Assembly: GCA_014084085.1 (NCBI GenBank)
Contig: NPFB01000216.1
Coordinates: 33,688 to 44,764, forward strand
From: Hondaea fermentalgiana
Taxonomy: Eukaryota; Sar; Bigyra; Thraustochytrida; Thraustochytriidae
Direction of reading: 5' to 3'
DNA length: 11,077 bases
The notes beneath the pieces are model-generated. The model was not told where the DNA came from, did not search any database, and worked only from the letters and a program-made list of their open reading frames with translations. Position 1 is the first letter of the stretch. Every line of letters starts with the position of its first letter. The position numbers and the translations under genes were made by a program. Shown here in pieces: positions 1 to 6,300 of the stretch.

Positions 1-51
<51 letters not shown>
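1..51. repeat. (CTG)17 trinucleotide microsatellite, cut by window edge
   Basis: Seventeen perfect CTG units start at the first base and are followed by CTAACAGCTC. The left end is outside the window, so the true length is unknown. On the plus strand one frame reads poly-Leu with a stop at 67-69 and another reads poly-Ala with a stop at 81-83; on the minus strand an ATG at 67-65 reads MLELL then poly-Ala out of the window. The tract could therefore be the end of a neighbouring coding region or simply intergenic. The sequence does not decide. Confidence 0.95.
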
Positions 52-53
<2 letters not shown>

Positions 54-469
54 AACAGCTCAAGCATGATTGGCAGCGCCTGACAAGTGGGGCGTTCTTG
101 TTCGAGGTGGCTGATTTCATTTTTAGCCCCTAAACCTATACTGAAGCGAGAGCGACGTCAAAGAAGCGAGCGAGAACGAACAGCAAAGAGGCATCATTTT
201 AGCAGAATATGAGAAGATCTTAACCTTGCCTTGACATCGCGACAAAATCTTTGTTTCCAAACTTGCTAGTCGTAGGCCTATTCCGAGCAATCACCCGCTC
301 GCTCGCTGCTCTCTTTGCGACATCTTCTCGTTCGGTGCGCGGATACAAATAGGAAAGGTAAAAAGGAGGTCCGACCTTGGTGATCTTGGACCGTGTCCGA
401 GAAAAAAAGGTCATCGAAAGATCGCAGCGCGAGGCAACAGCAGACCCTGAAGCGCACGCGAGCGATTCT

Positions 470-493
470 GAGCGAGCGAGCGAGCGAGCGAGC
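470..493. repeat. (GAGC)6 tetranucleotide microsatellite
   Basis: Six perfect GAGC units are followed by a decayed AAGC. The tract lies in the HIBCH leader about 40 bases before the start codon. It is complementary to CGCTCGCTCGCT at 296-307, so the two could pair if both are in one transcript. Confidence 0.9.
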
Positions 494-513
494 AAGCGTA
501 CGAGGAAGAGAGA

Positions 514-526
514 GCGCGCGCGCGCG
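514..526. repeat. Alternating GC run next to the HIBCH start
   Basis: Thirteen bases of strictly alternating G and C (GCGCGCGCGCGCG) end seven bases before the ATG at 534. Alternating CG tracts are the classic Z-DNA-prone sequence; any role here is inference. Confidence 0.85.
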
Positions 527-533
527 AAAGAGC

Positions 534-1823
534 ATGCAGGTCGCGCGAGCGCGGAGTGTCGCCGCCTCGGTCTTTGCGAACACAAGCGTCAGAACGTCAA
601 AGAGGAGGAGTACCGTCGCCATCGGGCGCGAACACCTTGTGAGAATGGCGAGCACAACGGCGAGCAGCACGAACAGCAACGAAGAAAAGGCAGTAGAGAT
701 TACGAGACGATCGTCGTCAACATGCCAAGTGATGCTCAACAAGCCGAAAAAGCTGAATGCTCTGGACCTGGAAATGGTGCGTCTGATCATGCCCGAATAC
801 GACGCCTGGGTCGGGTCAGGACAGCACCAATGCATTGTCATGCGCGGCGCAGGCGAAAAAGCATTTTGCGCCGGCGGAGATATTGCCTCTGTACGCACGA
901 GCTCCCTCGAAGGTGGATCACTCGCACAAGACTTTTTCTATGAAGAGTATCAACTCAACTACCGCATCGCCACAGCATACGCTCGAAGCGGCATTGTCCA
1001 GGTGAGCTTTTGGGATGGCATCACCATGGGTGGCGGCGTGGGTCTCTCACTGCACGGCAAAGTCCGCGTTGCCACGGAAAAAACCCTCTTCGCCATGCCC
1101 GAAACCGGCATTGGCCTCTTCCCCGACGTCGGGGGCACCTTTGCACTCTCACGCCTCGCCGCAGGACCCGAAATCGGCATGTACCTTGCACTCACCGGCT
1201 GCAGACTCGGTGCCGCAGACTGCATGTACGCCGGTCTTACGACACACTATGTTCCCCACGATGATGTCGAGGCCCTTGTCAGTGACCTGGAAGAATGCGA
1301 ACCCGAAATCGACGCCATTGAAGCAGTCCTCCAAGCCCATTCCAAGGACAAATCGCCCCCGGCGCCAAAGAAGGACCCTCACATGAGCCTTGAAGCCCGC
1401 CACGAAGCCATCAAGACCTGCTTTCGCATCGACGACTCGGTCGAAGCCATCCTCGAACGCCTCGACAACATGGCCAATGACGAAAGTGCAAACGAAGACG
1501 ACCGTACATGGGCCAAGACCTCGCATGACGCCATCATGAAAGCCTCACCCACCTCGGTATGCCTCTCCTACGAAGCTGTCCGCCGACACGCTCAACCCGA
1601 CGTCGACATCGGCACCGCACTTACCAATGAGTACCGTCTCACCCAACGCATCTGCGTGCCCGATGGTGACTTTTTTGAGGGCGTGCGCGCCGTGCTCGTT
1701 GACCGGGACCAAAAGCCACAATGGAAGTTCGATAGTATCCAGAACGTCCCTCAGCAATTTATCCAAGATCACTTTGAACCCCTGCCCGAATCACACTCTC
1801 GCGGAGAACTCCGACTCTCGTAA
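534..1823 (+). CDS. HIBCH: 3-hydroxyisobutyryl-CoA hydrolase, mitochondrial
   Basis: Crotonase-superfamily enzyme that hydrolyses 3-hydroxyisobutyryl-CoA to 3-hydroxyisobutyrate and CoA in mitochondrial valine degradation. The product is 429 residues, close to the usual family size plus a presequence. Visible motifs: MLNKPKKLNALDLEM (67-81), the oxyanion-hole segment KAFCAGGDI (109-117), GITMGGGVGLS (162-172), ATEKTLFAMPETGIGLFPDVGG (180-201) with E190 and D198 at the positions expected for the HIBCH catalytic acid pair, KASPTS (336-341) and the C-terminal HIBCH box NEYRLTQ / DFFEGVRAVLVDRDQKPQWK (365-398). This last box separates it from enoyl-CoA hydratases. The start is the first in-frame ATG; residues 1-37 are rich in Arg, Ser and Ala with a single acidic residue (E33), as in a mitochondrial presequence. 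A second ATG at 645 (M38) would give a form without it. No introns are needed. Stop is TAA. Confidence 0.95.
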   Translation: MQVARARSVAASVFANTSVRTSKRRSTVAIGREHLVRMASTTASSTNSNEEKAVEITRRSSSTCQVMLNKPKKLNALDLEMVRLIMPEYDAWVGSGQHQCIVMRGAGEKAFCAGGDIASVRTSSLEGGSLAQDFFYEEYQLNYRIATAYARSGIVQVSFWDGITMGGGVGLSLHGKVRVATEKTLFAMPETGIGLFPDVGGTFALSRLAAGPEIGMYLALTGCRLGAADCMYAGLTTHYVPHDDVEALVSDLEECEPEIDAIEAVLQAHSKDKSPPAPKKDPHMSLEARHEAIKTCFRIDDSVEAILERLDNMANDESANEDDRTWAKTSHDAIMKASPTSVCLSYEAVRRHAQPDVDIGTALTNEYRLTQRICVPDGDFFEGVRAVLVDRDQKPQWKFDSIQNVPQQFIQDHFEPLPESHSRGELRLS

Positions 1824-1845
1824 TCTATTTGGGAAATCAAAATAG

Positions 1846-1851
1846 AATAAA
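1846..1851 (+). terminator. AATAAA poly(A) signal of HIBCH
   Basis: A canonical AATAAA hexamer begins 23 bases after the HIBCH stop codon, giving a very short 3' untranslated region. The cleavage site itself cannot be read from the sequence. Confidence 0.7.
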
Positions 1852-2344
1852 ATGAGAATTGATTTCGAGTTTTTGATGTCTCGCCCCCCAGAAAGTATAC
1901 CTTTCATCACGCAAAAGAGACACCTCGACTCTCAGATTCTTGTCCCCTGAACCTGCAAAGTAGAATGCGGGATAGACCTACCCCTTTCCTTTTTCTCCCT
2001 CTGTGTATCGAAATGGAAATAATTAAATGATGAATGCTGGATCGAGCTCTCTATCATGCCGACAGGATCCTTAAGTAAGGCTTTCATTTCCAGCCAAGCT
2101 CCGATCCTGTTGACCTCCCCTTCCCCCTTTCCCCCCTTCCCCCACCGCCGAACCTGGCATCCACTTCTATTGCCATCAAAGAAAGTTGTGCCGAGCACAT
2201 GCTCACACGCAAGATCGTTTTCAACACCTCTCCATTCCGCGTGGGTTAGTGGCCGCCAACACATTGGAGCACCGGGCCCTCTTCGATGGCCTCGCCCGCG
2301 AGTTTCCCGAGTCATAGTCCAAGTGCGCGTCCCGTAGCCCACCC
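1852..2344. other. Intergenic region without a convincing gene
   Basis: About 490 bases between the HIBCH poly(A) signal and the hairpin cluster. It contains pyrimidine-rich stretches (about 1977-2001 and 2114-2143). One frame that opens after a TGA at 2111 and ends at a TAG at 2315-2317 has a protein-like end but no ATG (see findings). Reading frames on either strand with a start are short and compositionally unconvincing. I see no RNA gene or mobile-element gene. Confidence 0.6.
2114..2143. repeat. Polypyrimidine mirror repeat
   Basis: Thirty bases of C and T only. From 2117 it reads C4 T2 C5 T3 C6 T2 C5, which is a near-perfect mirror around the central TTT at 2128-2130. Long polypurine/polypyrimidine mirror repeats can form intramolecular triplex (H-DNA); whether this one does is untested. 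Confidence 0.85.
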
Positions 2345-2525
2345 TTAGCGTCCGCCTAGGCGCTAGCCCTCTCCTAGCAGTTCGCATTACGGCGGCTCGC
2401 AGTGCACGCTCTATAGGCAAGGAGCTTGCCAGGGCAAAGACAACGGGCGTAAGGGTAGGAGTTCCGCTAGGAACGACTCCTAGACTTACGCCTAGCGTTA
2501 CATAGTAACCTGCCAGCGCAAGCTG
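2345..2525. other. Cluster of consecutive hairpins upstream of tRNA-Pro
   Basis: At least five inverted repeats follow each other in about 180 bases. 2345-2366: TTAGCG and CC pair with GG and CGCTAG (one bulge), overlapping the 10-base palindrome CGCCTAGGCG at 2353-2362. 2416-2430: GGCAAG-GAG-CTTGCC. 2446-2492: an 18-bp hairpin with GGCGTAAG/CTTACGCC, a 2x2 internal loop, TAGGAGT/ACTCCTA, a 3-base bulge, TCC/GGA and loop GCTA. 2497-2509: GTTAC-ATA-GTAAC. 2514-2525: CAGC-GCAA-GCTG with a GNRA-type loop. CTAG words recur throughout. I do not recognise a known RNA family or transposon. It may be a structured RNA, a decayed mobile repeat or a palindrome-rich intergenic element. Confidence 0.6.
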
Positions 2526-2542
2526 CGGGAGGCTGTGGGAAG

Positions 2543-2614
2543 GGGCGTATGGTGTAGTGGCAGCATCCCTGCTTTGGGTGCAGGGGGTCTCGGGTTCGAA
2601 CCCCGATTCGCCCC
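2543..2614 (+). tRNA. tRNA-Pro (anticodon UGG)
   Basis: A complete 72-base cloverleaf. Acceptor GGGCGTA (2543-2549) pairs with TTCGCCC (2607-2613) except for a T-T mismatch at position 6:67. D arm is GTGT/GCAT with a G-T pair. Anticodon stem CCTGC/GCAGG encloses loop TTTGGGT, anticodon TGG at 2575-2577 with G37 as in other proline tRNAs. Five-base variable loop. T arm TCGGG/CCCGA encloses TTCGAAC. Discriminator C73, typical of eukaryotic tRNA-Pro. The internal A box (TGGTGTAGTGG, 2550-2560) and B box (GGTTCGAACC, 2593-2602) are clear. CCA is not encoded and there is no intron. It should decode CCA and, by wobble, other Pro codons. Confidence 0.95.
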
Positions 2615-2617
2615 CCC

Positions 2618-2637
2618 TTTTTTTTTCTTTTTTTTTT
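2618..2637 (+). terminator. RNA polymerase III oligo-T terminator
   Basis: T9, one C, then T10 starting four bases after the tRNA discriminator base. This is a strong, doubled pol III termination signal and supports a functional tRNA gene. Confidence 0.9.
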
Positions 2638-3186
2638 GGGTGTGAATCTCGACATGGAGCTGTTTGACATTGACTCTAACGCCACCTTCAAAGCAGAGCT
2701 TGCATCACACCAGAATTCTCTTGCACAACGCCTTTCCCCGCGCAATCTACTTCACAGTCTCAGTTTAACAGTAGCAGCAAAGAGGGAATCATAATTTCAT
2801 GAATGACCAGGCCTTGCGAGTCACGTTTAACGTACACCGCAGAAGCTTGACGCTTGACATACGTCAATTCTTCGCCGTCAGCAGGCATGTGCTGAGCATA
2901 GCAGAGCATAGTAGAAAAGAGCTTACTGTTGAGCTGAGCGACGCCTCGACCGCGCTCGCTCGAAGGTTGGTTGGTCACTCGCGATCAACTTTACAGTTAG
3001 TAGACAAAACCAAGTTCCATGCACTGACTGCTGTCTCTCGCCCTTCCGCTCCTCGCACCCAAACCTATGCTATCCGTTGGTCCTTGCACAACCCGCCAAC
3101 GTACACGCGCAGACTACCACGACCCGACGCACTCGGGACTAGCGTCTTCCGATTGTGCGCGAACCTGAGGCGCGCCCACACAACGG
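2638..3186 (+). other. Upstream region of the large membrane-protein gene
   Basis: About 550 bases between the tRNA terminator and a TATA-like box. An ATG-initiated frame at 2654-2794 (46 codons) and another at 2799-3191 (130 codons, Arg/Ser/Thr-rich, ending inside the TATA-like box) are present, but neither shows a domain, signal or family resemblance I recognise. I regard the stretch as mainly promoter or spacer. It holds the first copy of an imperfect 18-base direct repeat (2972-2989). Confidence 0.5.
2972..2989 (+). repeat. Imperfect direct repeat, copy 1
   Basis: TGGTCACTCGCGATCAAC. It matches copy 2 (3198-3215) at 16 of 18 bases, with both differences C to T. About 25 bases later TTCCATGCACTGACT resembles TTCCAATGCCCAACTGACT after copy 2, so the similarity extends beyond the core and suggests a small duplicated segment. 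Confidence 0.7.
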
Positions 3187-3192
3187 TATAAG
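3187..3192 (+). promoter_or_regulatory. TATA-like box of the large membrane-protein gene
   Basis: TATAAG lies 128 bases upstream of the chosen ATG (3315). A start site about 25-30 bases downstream would give a leader of roughly 100 bases. There are ATG triplets in other frames in that leader (for example at 3225). Assignment is by motif and distance only. Confidence 0.4.
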
Positions 3193-3197
3193 CTTTC

Positions 3198-3215
3198 TGG
3201 TCATTCGTGATCAAC
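3198..3215 (+). repeat. Imperfect direct repeat, copy 2
   Basis: TGGTCATTCGTGATCAAC, six bases after the TATA-like box and therefore near the probable transcription start. It pairs with the copy at 2972-2989, 226 bases upstream. Confidence 0.7.
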
Positions 3216-3314
3216 AGAACTTCCAATGCCCAACTGACTCATCTCTTCACCACTCTGCAGCAAAATCGCAATTCGCAGTCGGCGGAAGCATTTGCAGAAA
3301 GCAATCAAGGGTTG

Positions 3315-6300
3315 ATGCCCGTGACACGAGTTTGGCTATGGCTCGCGGCCGCCGCCGCGCTCGCCCTGACGTCGGGCAAGGCCCACGGCGAGGCGGCGGC
3401 CGGGTGGGGCGACCGCGAGATTCTCTTCAGCGTCAAATCTGATCGCGGCAGCTTTAACCCGGCTGTCGCTTGCGACTCTGACAACGACTGTCTCGTCGCC
3501 TTCACCAATAAGGGAAAGAGACTCAAGTACAAGTTTCGTCCGGCAGGAGGATCGTGGGGTGACTTTGTCAACGCTCTCGATCCTTCTACAAAGCAGGAAC
3601 AGGTTCAAGTGGCCGTTTATGGGAAAAACAAGGGCTGGGTTCTCTCTTTCCGTGATGCCACGATCAACGAAAGCGGCGAAAGGCTTCACAGCATTAAAGT
3701 GGCCTACATCACCAAAGATGACGCGAGCGCTGGCTCCGCGTGGACAGGTTCCAGCAAAAGTGTTCCCCTGCAAGTCTCGCAAGCTTTCAATGATAACAGC
3801 GCGAACCGTCTTCCTACAATCGCCGCCGATGATGAAAACAATGTGGTCCTCGTCTGGGAAACATCCTCAGAACACACGCTTGGCGACGATATTAATATTG
3901 GATCCGACAAAGACTTGGTCTCTGTCTCCTTTACGATCTCGAACGGAAGCCCCATTCAGGAAAGTGATCTCACCGAGGCCACCACAGTCTTTTCAGGCGT
4001 CGAGACGGACAGCTTCCAGGACAGGAATCCGATCATTTTCAAAAGCCCGCACGATCAGCGTCTTGTTGTCGGATCCACCGCGAGCATGGCTGGAGGTGTC
4101 GCAGACATCTTTGTAAGTGAGACCGAAGTTGATGTCTGCGCCTGGAATGACCGTCTTCGCATCACTAACTTTGACGGCAAAGATGCCGACGTTACCCTAG
4201 CCGCAAGTCCGCACAAAGATCTATGGCTTGCTGCATGGGAACACAAAGGTGTCGGCATCCGCTACGCTCGACTTCAACACAATGAAAACGACAAGCTTAG
4301 CGTCGAATCGCTCGGCTTTATCGCCGAAATTGCATTCCCGTACATGCAAGGGGACGAACAGGTCGTCTTGGTGGCAGATCCGATGAGGGACCTGCATTGG
4401 GCAGTCTTTTACCGGTACAGAACGGCAAAAGAAAGCCCGCGAAAGTATCGTCTTGTCTTCCGGGTGAGCAAAGATGATGGCCAGACCTGGTCTGATGCAT
4501 ACTACGCTGACAGCGAAGCAAGCTCTGACTACGGACGCATTGCCCCAGTCGCGCTTGCAAGCCCCTTGGATGAGTACATGGTCGTCGTGCACGGATCTGA
4601 AAACGTCTTCTCCCTCAACACCACCGGTACTGCCTTGTTCAACATTGCGGCGAACTCTGCGAGCCAGAGGGTCCCCGTCGTGGACTACGAAGAGCCCGGG
4701 ACATCATATTCATGTCTCGCTGTCGAATTGCCCCAAAATGGCACTTCTCTGGACCTTGGTGACATCATTGGAAGCGTCGTACCTAGCATGGTACGGTGTA
4801 TCGAGATCGCCGTGCCCGATGCCACGCCAGATTCCGCCATACACTTAAACCTCGAGTTACGCTTCGATATCGAATTGATGGAAGAGTACTTGGGCCCTTG
4901 CCCATTCAACTTTATTGGGATTCGAGAGGACAATGCATTGAACAGCGGCGACTTCAGCCTCGCGGATTCGGGCATTCTTCCAAGGCGCCTCTGCGCCGCC
5001 CAACGCTACGAGGACATTCGCGTTGCAGCTGGATCTCTCTTTGTTTTTATGAATTCTGGAGAGCGCGGCCTTTCTGGCGAGAATCAAGGCGCGAAACCAC
5101 TAGCCCTCGAGGCCTGGATGACTCCAGGGAGGACAGGCTTGCCTAGCGATACGGAAAACCCTGCGTTCGAGGTGAGAGCGGCTAGCTCCTTTGAAGAGCT
5201 TCGCGACCACCTCCAAGACGATACCTTTGTTCATGGGCGGGTCACGATCACGTCAAACTATCTCAGTATCGCTCGTGAACTGGTCATTCGGCAAAAGACC
5301 AACATTTCTCTCGTCGCTGATGAGGGCATGGACGTTTACTTCCACGGTGATGACATCTTGCACGTCGAACGAGGCGCAGTTTTGTGGCTCTTGCGTGGGA
5401 TCACATTTTCACGGCAATTGCCAGGCATTGACGCCGTCCAACTCGGTGATGAATATAGTGATGATGGGGACATTGATGACGAGATCAAAAAGGAGGAGGA
5501 GGAAGAAGAAGAAGACGACGTCCAACAACGTTTTGGTGGTCTTGTTTTTGTGGAGGGTCGGGTTGGGCGGATCGAATCATGCGCGTTTCTCGACTCCGAA
5601 CCTACTGGTTCCCTTGGCATGCGTGTTGGCGGAGGTCTCTTGGTCGACGGCACGGTTGATGTCATTCACAGCACAACCTTTGACAACATGAAGGCTACGC
5701 AGGGTGGCGCCATGGCCGTCACCGTACACGGACATGTGAGCACGATTCAGGACTCCATCTTTGTCAGAAACAGACAATACAAAATTCAAGCAGGGGTTGG
5801 GGGTGCGATTGCCGTCTTTGGAACAATTGGTACCATCGCAGGATCAACATTTCAGGAGAACCATTGCAACAGTGGCGGGGGCGCAATTGCTGTCGAAGAC
5901 GGTGGAGCAATCGACCGTATCCTCGACACTGACTTCGTGGGCAATGATGCCGATCTGTACGGTGGAGCAGTTCAATTCAACGCTGGAAGTCAAATGCCTT
6001 CTCTATGGCGCGGCGGTATGCTCCTAAATAACAGAGCTCTTGGAGGCGCCGCAGTCTATGTGACGGGCGCACTGGCATCACCTCAAGTGTACGGAAGCTG
6101 CGAGACTGGAGCCGTTTGCTTTCAGAATCTCGGAGTCGAGGGCAATGTGGGCGTGTCTGGAGGAGCATTTTTTTTTGACGAAAACCCTTCCATCGATTTT
6201 TTTCAGATTGCCAACATGAGCTTCACGAACAACAGCGTATCATTGGGCTCTGGTGGCGCTGTGCTTGCCAGCGGAGCTACCATGATCAGCGTATCATGGT

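Larger units (their letters stand above)
84..533 (+). promoter_or_regulatory. Upstream / 5' untranslated region of HIBCH
   Basis: No convincing coding sequence is seen here. The region is purine-rich and full of GCGAG/GAGCG words, including a clustered pair at about 143-172, a 12-base CGCTCGCTCGCT at 296-307 and (GAGC)6 at 470-493. A GACGTCA (CRE/bZIP-like) word lies in the tract at about 152-160. No clear TATA box is visible. The frame of HIBCH stays open upstream to a GTG at 393 but has no ATG before 534, and the extra residues would be Arg/Ser low-complexity from the microsatellites, so I treat it as leader. Promoter boundaries are inferred. Confidence 0.5.

Noticed and set aside
377..533. 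N-terminal extensions of HIBCH or other plus frames starting at TTG 377 or GTG 393
   Set aside because: Non-ATG starts. The added residues are Arg/Glu/Ser low-complexity from repeats, and the ATG at 534 gives a good mitochondrial presequence.
278..898. Long minus-strand frame opposite the HIBCH leader and N-terminus
   Set aside because: It overlaps the well-supported HIBCH coding strand, and its composition is that of the reverse of Arg/Ser microsatellites; no domain is seen.
1932..2420. 162-codon minus-strand frame over the intergenic region
   Set aside because: It runs through the pyrimidine tract and part of the hairpin cluster; composition is low-complexity Arg/Gly and no family is recognisable.
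2799..3191. 130-codon plus-strand frame
   Set aside because: Arg/Ser/Thr-rich, no recognisable motif, and it ends inside the TATA-like box of the next gene. More likely promoter sequence, though not excluded.
3207..3314. 36-residue extension of the large protein from GTG 3207
   Set aside because: It would bury the clear signal peptide that begins at ATG 3315, and GTG is not a usual eukaryotic start.
6279..6300. Perfect 8-bp inverted repeat ACCATGAT/ATCATGGT inside the large gene, with AGCGTATCAT repeated 53 bases upstream
   Set aside because: Inside well-supported coding sequence. One such palindrome in 6 kb is expected by chance, and the codons fit the beta-helix repeat.
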